Source: Hoplostethus atlanticus
Lineage: Eukaryota; Chordata; Actinopteri; Trachichthyiformes; Trachichthyidae
Length of the DNA stretch: 64,000 nucleotides
Assembly (NCBI GenBank): GCA_034670405.1
Contig: JAXDDX010000033.1
Coordinates: 4,118,501-4,182,500 of the forward strand
Direction: 5' to 3'
Shown in pieces: positions 1 through 11,736 of the stretch; within the stretch, counting starts at the first letter, position 1; the number at the start of each line of letters is the position of its first letter. A program made the position numbers and the translations under genes. The notes beneath the pieces are model-generated. The model was not told where the DNA came from, did no database searches, and saw nothing but the letters and a program-made list of their open reading frames with translations.

Positions 1-2841
1 AGCTTTAGGTTATCAAGATGAGGGGTTCAGCGCCTTTTTAAAAGTCAATTAAAAGAGATGGAAGATAATGAATTTGAGGGAAAGCTTTAATGGCTTTTGT
101 GTCACTTGCCTTGTTGAATAAGGGGAAACAGTTTTCAAAAGGGGGTTCGGTTCAAAATACGAGACGCGGCTTAAAGTCTGCAGCTCATAACAGCAGCAGT
201 GACTAAACTCGGGCAGGACAATGTCAATTATCCTCGGTGGCTAGGTGGAAAAAAAAGATATATGTTCCTTTTCCATTTTAAATGTCAGTCTTGTTCTCTG
301 ACGACCGAGCTCCCGTTTGGCACTTGAATGCGCCACATAATGAAAAATTCAGCAGCGGCTAAGAGGCTCTTGTTTTTCTCACCACTTGAATTATTGCTTG
401 CTCTAATACACGCCCCGCATTCACTGTCTCGTATTTATACATTGTCTGGACACATATTCCCCACTTCCTTCACATGAGATTTCAGCTAATGGGAGTCTAA
501 TGGAGGCATTCTTCTAGAGGCCATCTCTTAAAGCAGGATCATGCTTCCTATTAAGTGGGAAATGCCCCTCCTGCACTGCTGAGTCACAACTGTCCTGCAA
601 TGGCCGGCATGAAGCTAAGAAGGACTATAAAACACAAACAAGACCTGACAAGCGCTTATTCTCAGTTTCTACATAGTCATCGTGCTGTCTTGTTTTTTTT
701 TTTCTCGTTTCAAGCCGTGCAGAAATATTAAATCTCCATTTTGCAGTGTGAAAGAGAGATGCTGATTTGATCACAGGCACATAGAAGAGGCCCGAGCCAA
801 ATGACTCAGGCTGCTAAAACCTCGCGTCCACTATTTTCTGTGGTTTTTCATGTTTGTCCTTAAACTTTAATTCAAGCTTTTTGCCTGAGCGTGTGAAATC
901 TCATTCAAAAACCCTTTTTGTATAATTTCAAAAACAGATACTTCATTTTCAGATCGACTTTTTGGCGTCCATCCAGCAGCATCTATTATTAGCAACGCGT
1001 GGCATCTTGACGAGAGAGGAGAGACGGGATGGCGGGAGGTGTGATCGAGATCTCTTCCATACTCAACAAGTAAGACAATTAAAATGATTGCTGCTGTGAC
1101 GTTCTCCCGAGAAGCCTTTCAAAAACCTTAGTAGTTATCTTTCTCTTCACACCGCTAGCCTACGCCTGGCCAACATGAATGCTGAAGTATACAACATGAA
1201 AGGAGATTTAAGAGATTTACACAACACTGGCACCAGTGTGCTCTGAATGCACAAAGCATTTTTGACACCATCCTTGAAACAAGTCGTTTCTGTTCGGGTT
1301 TTTGTTACTGTCACCTTGGGGAGTCAATATTACGCTGTAAAAAATGTGGAAATCTTAAGTTACTAGCAGAGAGTCTTAAAAATAGTTTTTTTTTTTCCAA
1401 ACTAGGAGAATGAAGAGAAAACCATCTCACCCCACTGGCAGAATAAAAGAAAAAGAGGATGTTTATGGTTCAGCACTACATTACACTGCAGCGTAAACAC
1501 CAGCACTGCAACAGGATGTTACTGCTTGTCCCCAGCATGTCACTTTGGGGAGACAATAGGCTAGGCTGACATTTTGGGGTCACTGTGCAAACATCCCAGG
1601 GAAGGAGGCAAAGTGTGCCTGCTGCCCACCGCTGACATATTAATCTGAAATGAAAACCAATCCCTGGTGATTTTCCTCTCCAGCAGCCAGATTATACAGT
1701 CGCCTCCTGGAAAACCATCTTAAGTGGCATTCCTCCTGCCGTCCACATGCAGAAGTGTATCTGTTCATTGCAGGTGCTATTCGTACCAACCCCCCACTAA
1801 ATGTTAGAGAGGCAGGCTTGTGGCTGGTGACCTCCTGGGAGAATGTGGACTGGTAAAGTGAATGAGGCTGTGGCTGGACTGGGAAGGCGTTGTACCTGGA
1901 TAAATAAAGATTGATGATGAGCAGGCTTGCAGTTCTGGAAGGTTATTGGTACCCCTTGCATTGGATGCAGATAACGTACAATATCTTCTGAAATAACTGG
2001 AAACTGAAAGAACATTCTGTATTCACACGTTCATCTATTGATTTATAACAGCACAAAAATAAAAAATAAGAGCTGGCAGATCAGATCTTTTCTCTTCACC
2101 ATTTTCACAGACGACCAGGGAAGCAGCGCATCCTGTGTTATCACTTTATAATGGATAATTGGTTCATTTATACCATGTGGGCATCTGAGACTCGTCACAG
2201 GTGAGTTGAGTTACACTGAAAATGAAAATGTATTTCCTCCAACAAACTTGATTTGAATTGTTCTAAGGGTGCTGATAGTCATGACCGTAGCCTTTTATTT
2301 TTTATTTTGAAGCCATAAGATATAAAAAGATTGTTATTGTTTGATCATGTGCTAAAACAGATGAATGTGTCAAGACCGAACGTTTCAAAGTTTAAATTTT
2401 TTTTCATATAATGCAAGGCTGCCAGTAATTTTGGCCAGAACTGTACCTCAACATTATCCTTTAACATTACCACATCTGAGTTTTAAGGCATTTCTGCAAA
2501 TTGACCTTTCCACCAACATGAACGTTTTGGTCCAGAACTAAGCATAATCCATATCTGCAATACTGGCCCCTTGTTTCAAAATCATAAGAGCCTGCCATAA
2601 GCTCTCCCTTTGAACAGCGGCATTTCCAAATTCCTCATGGCCTCATGCTGTCTTCACAATACTACATGCCCTGGTGTCTTTGCGGCGAGCACATAGACAA
2701 CGGGATGTAATACTCACAGTGAACTGGGCGAGGATTATAAGGTGGAAGAGCCACCTGAGGTCAGGACTCCATCTTCACACGGCTGCAAAGCCCTGGGCTC
2801 AGAGCTCACCCTCACCATCATGACCTCCTGGGGGAAGGCAG

Positions 2842-2844
<3 letters not shown>
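1..2844. other. No gene seen; mostly unique sequence
   Basis: Frames are short and without family features. A 72-codon minus frame at 1797-2015 is not recognised. Short T or A runs only. Confidence 0.6.

Positions 2845-2915
<71 letters not shown>
2845..2915. repeat. (GA)n microsatellite
   Basis: About 35 uninterrupted GA units. Ser-Leu and Arg-Glu open frames over it are artefacts. Confidence 0.98.
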
Positions 2916-2916
<1 letters not shown>

Positions 2917-3424
2917 ACTTTAGCAATCAATCACTGTCGAGGCAGAAGCCGGGCTGACTTGATGGAGCGGTTGCATCAGTTTTCAGAACAGTCTCTGAAC
3001 TTCTGTCTGAGCACGTCATTCTCTCAAGGCCTGTTTTAGAGGTTGAAAGTTCACGACACTGTTTATCAATCTAGCAGCAGATTTCTGAAGTTCTGCTTCC
3101 AGCGAGAGCCATCACACGTCGGCTGTTCCACTCCAGAGCATCCCAGCTCCACAATGCTTTTCAAATGACAAGCTCTAAAAAGCATTTGAGGCTGAGTGTG
3201 TCGCCTTGGAAAACCTTGTGAAATTTTTCATGTCTAGATACGTCTGACTGAAAGGGTCTGTGTTGCTGGAAGGCGGACCCTTCTTCTTCTCCTGATCCCT
3301 AGAAGACTTCCACCGAAGCCACGACACAGATCTGTCCTCCCTGATTGATTTGAGATCATGAAATGTTCACCGCTAACACGTCCAGAAGGGCTTTCAAGTG
3401 ACAGCTAACCACCACTGTCTTCTT

Positions 3425-3800
3425 GTTAACACATCTCATTAGCACACTAGCTAACGTAGCTAGGAGCAGCTAGCATTAGCAGTGGCTAGTAGTCCCATGT
3501 TAACAGTAACTAAACTAGCCTGCTGGCTAGTTAGCTAGCTACCAGTTTGTTCAGGTTAACTGAGGTGACTCTTCTCCAGTAGAGACTAGGGCTAAAGACA
3601 AGACAGTTTACTGAGTCACAGTAACCTACATTTGGAGACAAATCTACCGTACGGGGCTATTCACTTAAATTGACCTACATCTCTCTTGTTCTTGCCTGGT
3701 TGTTATATATTTAGCCACTATTTGCACACAGCCAATTCTCCAGCGAACCTCCATGATGGCGCCAGCTGTGCTCGGTATATTTGTGACACCAAGTAAAGCC
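3425..3800 (+). repeat. Dispersed repeat family E, copy 1
   Basis: A GCTAGC/GTTAGC-rich stretch (3440-3545) is followed by GACTAGGGCTAAAGACAAGA, ACATTTGGAGACAAATCTAC and GTTATATATTTAGCC, then GCACACAGCCAATTCTCC and CTCCATGATGGCGCCAGC. The same segments recur at 34.7-35.7 kb (inverted), 18.2 kb and, in part, 5.7 kb. I do not recognise the family and no coding frame is visible. Confidence 0.6.
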
Positions 3801-3977
3801 TCTATACTGTGTACTTCATTATACTTTGCTCTTTATTGATGTATTTGTTTTAACGTAACGTAAGTGGTCCTCCTGTCCTCTCTATTAAGAGGCTGTGTCA
3901 TGCTTGCTGTGGGGGGCTCATGGTGGGTCTGTTAGCGGACAGTCTTAGCAGGAGGCGGCGCTATCCGTCAAAGGACA

Positions 3978-4775
3978 GATAATAGAGCTCAACAGTGTGG
4001 TTCCGGAAGTGAAAATCCCATTCATATTCTGCATAGGGATTTTGATTATTAGCCATAATGTCGTAACCATCCAATGTAGACTCACCACAAGCTAGCAGAT
4101 TGTGAAACGATAGTGTATGCTCCTGTAGAAGCCACAAGTCCGTATGATATCAACCTTGTTTTGAGAAAAACATGTTTTATTCGCGATGTCATGGAGAAGT
4201 ACTACACTACCCACAATCCTAAAGTGTAACAGCGACTACTCTGATTGGTGGAGCTCGCTGTTACCATGGAAATGTTTACCGCACCCGTGAATGTCTTGTC
4301 AGCTAACGTTAACGTTAGCTACTAACGTAACCTAGCTAGCTGCTTATGCTATGCAGCTGGAACGAATCACTGTACCATGTCGATGACAACACTTTACACT
4401 ATACTATATGAAACACTATATATACGCTCACAAAACAACAACAATATCAACACTATACTATTGACAAATGTTAAATTCAAGAAGAAGCGCGCTAAACTAT
4501 CGTTAGTTTGGAAGTTGTTGGAAAAGTATCATTCGCAATGGTTTATGGGATGAGTAGTTCCTTCACTTCATAAAATAATCTGATTCTGATCTTTTTTTTG
4601 CTCAGAATCAAATGTTTTATGGTCACGATTCATCGTCTAGCTGGTCGGCTTGGTTCCAGCCTTAAAACTCTTTATATAAGGATTTTCTGAAATGGCAATG
4701 GAGTAAATTAATGGGAAATTTACTTCCGGAACCAGAGCCGTAAAAAAAGTGGGCGGTCACTGTTGCGCTCTATAA
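3978..4775. mobile_element. Inverted-repeat MITE of about 800 bp with ETS-like motif in its ends
   Basis: The left end ATAGAGCTCAACAGTG is followed by TGGTTCCGGAAGTGAAAATC. The right end, read inward on the other strand, gives ATAGAGCGCAACAGTG, then 24 extra bases, then TGGTTCCGGAAGTAAATTTC. The ends are therefore long imperfect inverted repeats, with a 24-bp gap in the left one. No transposase frame is present. The CCGGAAGT in each end matches the ETS-factor core site. Confidence 0.65.
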
Positions 4776-5441
4776 CACCACCAGCAGCAACAGTAGACTA
4801 AAGCCAAACTCTGACAGGATTTACCAGCGGGAGAAACCCATTCCTCTTCAAAATGGGAAATATGCAGTAGCAACCAAGAGGCCATCAGTCACAAGTGAAG
4901 TAAGCCCCACTCATTAGCTCCACAAGCTACTTATTTCACAGTAGTTTATTGCCCGGTGCGCCCCTTGCTGAAAAATGGATTATGATTTCTGATCACATAA
5001 CTCTCTCCTTTCCCAGCAAGTACTCGGGACTCTAATTACTGTACTGAGCACAGAGGTCATGTTCATCCTTACCCACAATGACGGCACTCTTTCAAATAAA
5101 CTGAACCACAATTAACCGGTCTCCGGGACATTCAGATGGGTTTCATTTCATCCCACTTAATCAAGAGTGAAGTCTTCTACCTGGCGTCGTTAAACTTCCA
5201 GCAGCAGCCAGGCCTCTATCGCAGGACTGCAGCAAGCGCTTTGCTTCTGCTGTCTAATGGGAGCTTTACCGATGGTTTCCCTTTTCTCTCAATCTTTCTC
5301 TCGATCTGTCCATTCCTCTGCCCGATTTCTCTCATATATTTTTTTCTCATATTCTTCTTTTCTTTTGCTTTCTTGCACTATTTCTCATTCTATTAATATT
5401 GCATCTGTCTCTCTGTTTCCTTCCCTGTCAAACCCACCCAA

Positions 5442-5442
<1 letters not shown>
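4776..5442. other. No gene seen; unique sequence with a pyrimidine-rich end
   Basis: 5270-5440 is strongly T/C-rich on the plus strand and leads into the CA array. Two overlapping open frames of 78-86 codons come from this biased composition. Confidence 0.6.

Positions 5443-5485
<43 letters not shown>
5443..5485. repeat. (CA)n microsatellite
   Basis: About 21 CA units preceded by a pyrimidine-rich stretch (5270-5440). Confidence 0.98.
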
Positions 5486-5487
<2 letters not shown>

Positions 5488-5794
5488 GTATAGCTGCAAC
5501 ACTGTGCCTCGGGGACCATACACCAATCTCCTCCAAGTCCATCCACAAATGGTCCCAATTACTGTGAGTGAGGATTCCAGGTTATCTGGACCGGGTTCCT
5601 AATAAAAGTGACATGGCCATCCTGCGAGACACCCACAGCTAGGCTACGGCGGCTAGCAGCTGCTCCACCGAGGAGCTGAGTGAGTAAATCAACCGTGTGC
5701 CACGCTGCCAGCTCACCAATGAATCACCGTGCCAGACCAGTACTTTTACTTGTGTTAAGTTATCTGTCAGTCATGCTGGCAATCTGTAATGTTC

Positions 5795-5883
5795 TCCGGA
5801 GACCTTATCACAAATCTAGCAACTATGGCTGGCACCACCATGGACATCTGTGCTTGGCTGTGTGCAAATAATGTCTAAATATA
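5795..5883 (-). repeat. Dispersed repeat family E, copy 4 (cut by the Tc1-like MITE)
   Basis: On the minus strand TATATTTAGACATTATTTGC then ACACAGCC and a GATGTCCATGGTGGTGCCAG segment align with copies 1 and 3. The match stops exactly at the TA where the Tc1-like element starts. Confidence 0.5.
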
Positions 5884-6240
5884 CACTCACCGGCCACTTT
5901 ATTAGGTACACCTATCTAGTACGGTAGCCTGAATCCTCCATCATGGATCCAACAAGCTCCCTTCTGCTCACCACTGTTGTAAAGATGTTACTGGAGCATC
6001 TTGACCCAGTCTGCCCATCCTCCTCTGACCTCTGACCTCTCATCAACAAGGTGTTTCTGTTCCTCCACCATAGAGACTGTAGTGGTGAAAACCCCCAGGA
6101 GGGTTCAGCTGGTTCTGAGATGCTGAACCAACAACCACACCACGGTCAAAGTCTCTCAGATCAGCATCTTACAAACTAAACCACTTCACCACGTCTACAT
6201 GCTTTATATGTTGAGTTGCAGCCACGTGATTGGCTGTTTG
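5884..6240 (-). mobile_element. Tc1-like MITE (internally deleted), left copy, one inverted repeat lost
   Basis: The outer end reads CACTCACCGGCCACTTTATT then AGGTACACC, the terminal inverted repeat of a Tc1-like fish transposon, next to a TA in 'AAATATA'. Inside, the minus strand keeps short pieces of the transposase gene start (GACTTTGACCGTGGTGTGG; GATGAGAGGTCAGAGGTCAG), but the DDE catalytic part is gone. The same deletion junction (GCAGAAGGGAGCTTG followed by TGGATCCATG) occurs in the copy at 39.6 kb, so both derive from one deleted master. The far terminal repeat, about 30 bp, is missing beyond 6240. It interrupts the dispersed repeat at 5.7-5.88 kb. Confidence 0.85.
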
Positions 6241-6369
6241 GAGGACATTTGGGTTAAGAATTCATCGTTTCCCTCTGTAAACAAGTCTAAACAAAGTTCA
6301 CGAGAGAACATGCGTCGTCAAGCAAGTTTGATCGCCGTATGAGTCGCAAAATGCCAAGAAAACTCACAT

Positions 6370-6520
6370 AGACAGTCATAGTTGGATTAAGGTGTTTACA
6401 TGTCTGAAATACTCGGGTTAAGGTAATCAGAAAATACTGTTTACATGGCAATTTCCAATTCAGAGTATTGTCTTAATCCGGTTAATATCGGATTATTGTG
6501 TCATTGTGCTCTATGCTCTC
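6370..6520. repeat. Dispersed fish repeat with 'GTTTACATG ... TTAATCCGG' motifs
   Basis: The motifs GGATTAAGGTGTTTACATG, ACTGTTTACATGGCAAT and GTCTTAATCCGGTTAATATC are partly mutually inverted and are typical of a common teleost short element. A shorter, related stretch lies at 23365-23455. Confidence 0.4.
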
Positions 6521-8304
6521 AGTGTATTCATGTAAGTTACCTGTGAATCACACCGGCAGAATGCAGTCTGATTTAGAACCAGTTATTTTTGGCATGAAGC
6601 TGTCAGTCACAGAGAAAGGCCACTAAACGGACTTCCATAGACCTTCTTGTTCAACAGTCATGTAACTGTACCCATCTGGCACCTGATAAATGAAGCCTTT
6701 AAAGTAAAGTATGTACAAGTACTATTGGCACAGGTCTGCCTACACAACGCTAAGGTAACTGACCAGCAAATAACATGCTCCCACATAGTAAACACCGCCC
6801 GGGTTCCTTGCGTCATGCCAAACCGAGCGTTGTTGTTATTTCTTTATTAACAGGATGCCATTTCACCCCTCAGCTTTTTTCCTCCGTGACCCAGTTGAAC
6901 GCTGCGGTGATGGAGCTAGTCTCAGCTGGCTGCTTCGAGCTGACGGTGCACACTCACACACGCCAACAGCAACTATACTCGTTACAGTTACCACTTTAAA
7001 ATAGGAAGGCGCCCAACTGCGCGGCGTGATGTACTCTGTAATTACATGCAAACGCTGGCTAAATATGAGGCAGGCTGAACGGGGGGCTGCTGCCGGCCCA
7101 AGTCTGAATTCACCAAGTTTATTAGAAGGTGGTGCAGAGCAAGCAGGAAGCAAAAACACCTGCAAGGGGAAAAAAGGTTTTAATGAGAATATAATCTGGA
7201 TATCCCTGTATTCCACAAATCTTAAATCCAATCAGAAACACGGCGAGAACAACAAACAAAAAAAAACACTTGGCAGTACAGTCTGAATAGTACAAGGACA
7301 GTAGACTATACCACTATATAGATTCACTTTCAAATTCAATACATTCCCTGCACTGCACGTCCTTGCACCCAGATTACTCAACGTCGCACACAGGAAGAGT
7401 CCGTTTCCCCATTCTGTTTCGGAGGAGAACTTCACGCAGTCCACTTTGTCAACGGCGTTCGGTGAAACCTCGTTCTATTAGCATCTGACCTTCTCTCTCC
7501 CGGGAGGAGGTCGGCGTCGGGGTGCAGCTTGCAAATGAAACGAAATGAGCCGCGGATGCACAGACCGCGATGGATGGCTTACAACCGCAGTCTCCCGCAC
7601 AGAACACGATTTGGGACGCCGTCTTCCAATAACAAACCTCAAGGCTATTTCAGGCCTGCAGGAAAATAGGATATGGAGCAACTATTTTTGTGTGCAGACA
7701 AAAAACCATATCAGCTGACAGTAATTAGCCGACAACATCGACTCGTTAATGTGTTTGAAGCTTCGTGCTCGTATCTAAAAAGGAACACAGCAACTTTGAT
7801 GTAATCCAAGGCCTCTCTGGGCAACTCCGACTGAACCGAGAGAGAAAATGGGACAACGTGTGAGGAGATCGCGCAGATGACAATAAATAGGTTAAGCTGT
7901 GTGTTTGATAGCAACACCGAGGCCGAGGCTCTGACGCCCAGATGAGCAGAGGATCCCCCGGGTCGCTGTCATGCCTCCTATTGATTCACAGCAGCGCCGC
8001 AGAGGACCTGGCATCCGCCACTCGGCTAATTGGGAGAAAAACACAGAGGCGAAGAAAGCACAGACCTCATTGTGTCTTTGATCCATAAAACATGATGAGT
8101 TCAATCCCCGTCCCTCCTTTCATTAACTTAACAAACACGCCAGGAAATTAATAAAACATTCAGCCAGAAAATGCAAAGTAAACACAACAACAACAGGAAA
8201 TGATTTCTTGTACGTGCACGTATATATGGCGGTGGGGGAGAAAGCTCTTTGACATTGACGGGGGGTCTGGCAGTTTGATCACCTATTCTTCCTTCAACCA
8301 AGAG
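6521..8304. other. No gene seen
   Basis: A 122-codon minus frame (6863-7231) overlaps an 86-codon plus frame; neither shows a domain, and both are taken as chance. The small CpG-rich stretch is listed separately. Confidence 0.55.
7480..7650. other. Small CpG-enriched stretch
   Basis: CCCGGGAGGAGGTCGGCGTC, GAGCCGCGGATGCACAGACC and GGGACGCCGTCTTCC give clear local CpG enrichment, less than at 45.2 kb. No start signal or exon could be tied to it. Confidence 0.25.
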
Positions 8305-8530
8305 AGTTGAAGGGTCCAGGATGTGGTCCTGTAAACGGAAGGTTGCCAGTTCAAATCCCTCCACCGTTTGGGAAAATCTGTCTGGGGGGAAAGTGAATCA
8401 TGGGTCTCCCCCTCCCAATCCAAACAGCATCAACGTGCTCTTGAAAAACACACTTAATCCCCAACTGCTCCAGTAGGAGATTGCGCTGGGCAGATGTGAG
8501 CTACCAGCAGGCTTGGGTTTCAATTCCAAC
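8305..8530 (+). mobile_element. tRNA-derived SINE, copy 1
   Basis: The head carries a degenerate tRNA-like part ending in a B box (CCAGTTCAAATCCC). About 90 bp downstream comes GTGCTCTTGAAAAACACAC, then TTAATCCCCAACTGCTCC, which is a diverged form of the 'cccTTGAGCAAGGCAcTTAAccCCAACTGCTCC' body found in many fish tRNA SINEs. Three other pieces in the window (9.4, 22.1 and 26.2 kb) share the head or the body. Exact ends are not visible because no clear target-site duplication was found. Confidence 0.65.
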
Positions 8531-9409
8531 CAAACACGACACCGGGTGATCTCACCGATTAGTCCTCCCTGTCCGGTTTGACGGCGTGCTACTCAGTGAA
8601 ATGATCTCCTGTAGTGCTTTGCTGGAAATGAAAACCCACAAAAGACTCAAAAAACGCAGAAGAACAAGACACAGAAGCAAATCGTTCCTGGTATGTAATC
8701 CTAATCCAGCCGGAGGGGGTGGTTCCTGAGGCAGGGGGGCTTAATTTTTACATAATCCCTGACCACATGAAGTAACTCCTTGAATCCACACAGCCACGGA
8801 ACGCTACAAGTACCTGAGTGAGGCGTATAGCTTAGTGTCCATGATGTCTTTCAGTACATGTGAGGTTCTCCTTGTGCCATGTGTCAGTATGTACGGTGAA
8901 ACTCTGCAAATGGTGTTAATGTCATTGTCAATTGCCAAGACAAATTCCTGCGTATTAAATATTATTAAAGTGCTTCTGAGTTCAGCAGGACTAACATAAT
9001 CAAACGTCTGTCCATATAAATTCACGGCCTGCTTGAATTCTCACCGGATTTCTTGGACGCCGACCAAATCGAAAGTACCACTTCCTAATATTTACTCGTG
9101 CATTAGTTTTTTTTATGTGGCTGTGAAACGGTTCTGCCGCTGGGCTGAGTAAGCAGTAGACAGAGGAGAGTTATTTTCAGAGACGACGGTGTCACGCCAC
9201 TTTCATTCCCGTCTACATACACGGAGCAACAAAGCTCATTTGTTGGAATGAGTCTCAATTCCCCCGATGAAAATGGAAAACGCTTTCAGTACAGACTGCT
9301 CTAGATTCCAGTGGAAGGATACTCCAAGCAACGCAACACAAAGATGCATCCATCAGCTTAGCAGCTATAATACTAATAATAACACTTGAGCCGTGGAGGG
9401 AAATTCTCT
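8531..9409. other. No gene seen; unique sequence
   Basis: One 73-codon minus frame at 8804-9025 without recognisable features. Confidence 0.55.
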
Positions 9410-9575
9410 TTTTGCTTTCCCTCCTTCACAGGGAGGTCAGGGTCAGACAGCTCTGGGGCTGGTAGGGGGATTCACCGTCTTCCTCGAGGACACTTCAGCG
9501 GGGTGGATGCTTACCGAGGGGCTTGAACCCCCGATCAGAGGACCGCCTCGCCGCTCGGCCGGCCCCCGGGTGACC
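9410..9575 (-). mobile_element. tRNA-derived SINE, copy 2
   Basis: On the minus strand an A-box-like GGCCGAGCGGCGAGGCGG is followed by a B box GGGGGTTCAAGCCCC and then GAAGTGTCCTCGAGGAAGAC and GTGAATCCCCCTACC, the same order as the fish SINE family at 8.3 and 26.2 kb. The anticodon arm is shortened and no full cloverleaf can be drawn, so this is not a tRNA gene. Confidence 0.6.
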
Positions 9576-10230
9576 TTCAACGTTCAGAGGAAACCTTTTT
9601 CAACTCGCTCCCATCCTGAATGCAAAACAACACGAGGGCAGGTTCAAAAAGATAGAAAACAAACAATTACGGCCTTGGCAGGCGGAGCGGGCATGCTCTG
9701 CTGCATGCAAAGGAGCTTATGGGATTTGGAAACCGGATCGAGGATGTTTTATAGATAAATGAATGACAGAAATACAATGAGACCACGCTCCGGTGGAAAA
9801 CCGTCACTCTAATCCCCGCGCAAATACATGTGTGTGTGTCACGAAACCCGAATAGAGGAGAGGTCACTTACATCACCGCCTCTCCTTTATAACATCAGAA
9901 CACTGTAACATAACAGCCAGGCCGCCACCTGGAGCCCTGGACCTTCAGCCCCCGGATGGAAGTCAAATTCCCACTCAAGCGTGCACATCTGCATGCATCC
10001 GCTGAGTTTCCGATGTGTTGCGTAAGCCCACTGCTGCAGAGCTCCGCCCACGGAGGAACAATGCGTTGCCCTCGCTGGCCCTCGCAGAGAGAGCTCTTGT
10101 TTTTTCCTGTGTGTGTTGGCGGGAAAAGCTCTGCTTCGCCACGCGGGAATAAGATAAAACGGTAATGTAATTCAGCGATACTTCAACGACTACTACAGCG
10201 GATGCAACCTCCTTAGAACGAGGGCCGTGT

Positions 10231-10335
10231 AAAGTCAAGTCACGTTTATTTATGGAGCCCTTTGAACAAAACGAGTTCATCATAAAGGCCTTTAACAGAG
10301 CAAAGGCACTTACAGCGAGAGAAACAAACAAATCA
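10231..10335 (+). repeat. Dispersed teleost repeat (retroposon tail type)
   Basis: GTCAAGTCACGTTTATTTAT, GAGTTCATCATAAAGGCCTT and GCAAAGGCACTTACAG follow the wording of the frequent fish 'CAAGTTTATTTATATAGC...AAAGCGCTTTACAG' repeat. It ends shortly before a TG microsatellite. Confidence 0.5.
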
Positions 10336-10352
10336 CAAGATATAAGGCTTAA

Positions 10353-10353
<1 letters not shown>

Positions 10354-10383
<30 letters not shown>
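10354..10383. repeat. (TG)n microsatellite
   Basis: Fifteen TG units immediately after the dispersed repeat at 10.23-10.33 kb. Confidence 0.97.
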
Positions 10384-10384
<1 letters not shown>

Positions 10385-11736
10385 ATAAGGACGACCAGGG
10401 ACAAGCCCCCCCATCCCCCAGGAGCAATTAAAGCTTCCTGTTCACGCCCCTGCTGCACGTTTCAGACTTTCCTTCACTTACATTTTAATTACTGTGTTAA
10501 TATTATGCACCGACCTGAAAAAAGGTGTTTTTTTTTTGTTTCTCAAATATGAAAAGGGATTTTAGTCTTTGTACTAAGCTGTCTTAGTTTTCAAGTAAAC
10601 ACCTCTCGAAAAACAACATACAATACAGAAATAGACATTCTGCCACTTGTGTTGCCTGTGGTTGACATATAAAGCACATAAAATGTGTTTTTTGGCATCA
10701 TATAGCAAAATCCTCTCCATCATATGCTCTGCTCAAACATAACAATGCCGGTGTCGTAGAAGCTCCAACACCACCAACATATAGTGACAGCACACGGTAT
10801 ACAGCTGTAAGGGTCAAAGTCTGCCATGTCTAAATCCTGAGCTTTGTGGGTCGCCATCCAAGCTCTGGACCGACTCCATATGCGGTGGCAGATGGCTGCA
10901 CACTTTCAGCAGCGGAGTGATATCCACACCTAGGCTCACTGCAGGTTCTTGGCCAGCTCGCCACTGTCATGTTGTCTGTGGGCGGGTGACAGCCAGTTGG
11001 CCAGCCAATGAAAGAGTGAATCAGCTAGATCAGACCAATGGAACGGAGGCTTTGTTTAGAGCGTTGGTTGCCTTTGGTGATGTGCCTCTGCTGGGTGTAT
11101 TTCACAGCGAGCCTCTGTAAAAGGCTTAAGGAGGTCTCAACCCCGGCAACAGCACAGACAACTGAGAGAATGCAGTATAACAATGAATGTGTTCTGTCTC
11201 TCAGCAGATCCTCGGGACCTGTGCATCGAGCTTCAAGCTACCATGAATATGTGCGAGTCCCTTGCAAGAGGAAAGAAAAAGCAGCATCTAATGAAAATGG
11301 TGATCTGCTATATGTAAGCTCTCTGGCCTCGGGTCGGCCTGTTAACAGAGCAAATGAATGATTCAAAAGGTCTGATGCTGTAGAGAGGCTTCTTAAAGAT
11401 TCAGTGCAGTGAGAATCACATTTGTCAATCTCACGTTCTTGTTTAACAAAGGGCATCTTAATATAAAGTTACCCAAAATATTATACCTGCAGAAACATGG
11501 CTGATACCCTTTGATATACTCTCTAGTGGTCAGCACAATCAAACTGTTACTACTTCCAGGTTGAGCTAATGATAGCCAACACATCCCCTTCAACTAGCTG
11601 AGCAAGAGGCTCTAAAGCAGGTATAAGAAGATAGATGAATCGTCAAAACCTAAAACAATACGACACCCTTCATGTTAGAAATCCATGGCAAGCTCATCCT
11701 GACTGACTGAGCATCACGGCACTGGATCTTCAATGT
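10384..11736. other. No gene seen; unique sequence
   Basis: The longest frame is 107 codons (11038-11361, plus), with no signal peptide, domain or splice context that I can defend. Confidence 0.55.

Noticed and set aside
9505..9572. Possible tRNA gene with A and B boxes on the minus strand
   Set aside because: No anticodon stem or acceptor pairing; the following body motif marks it as a SINE.
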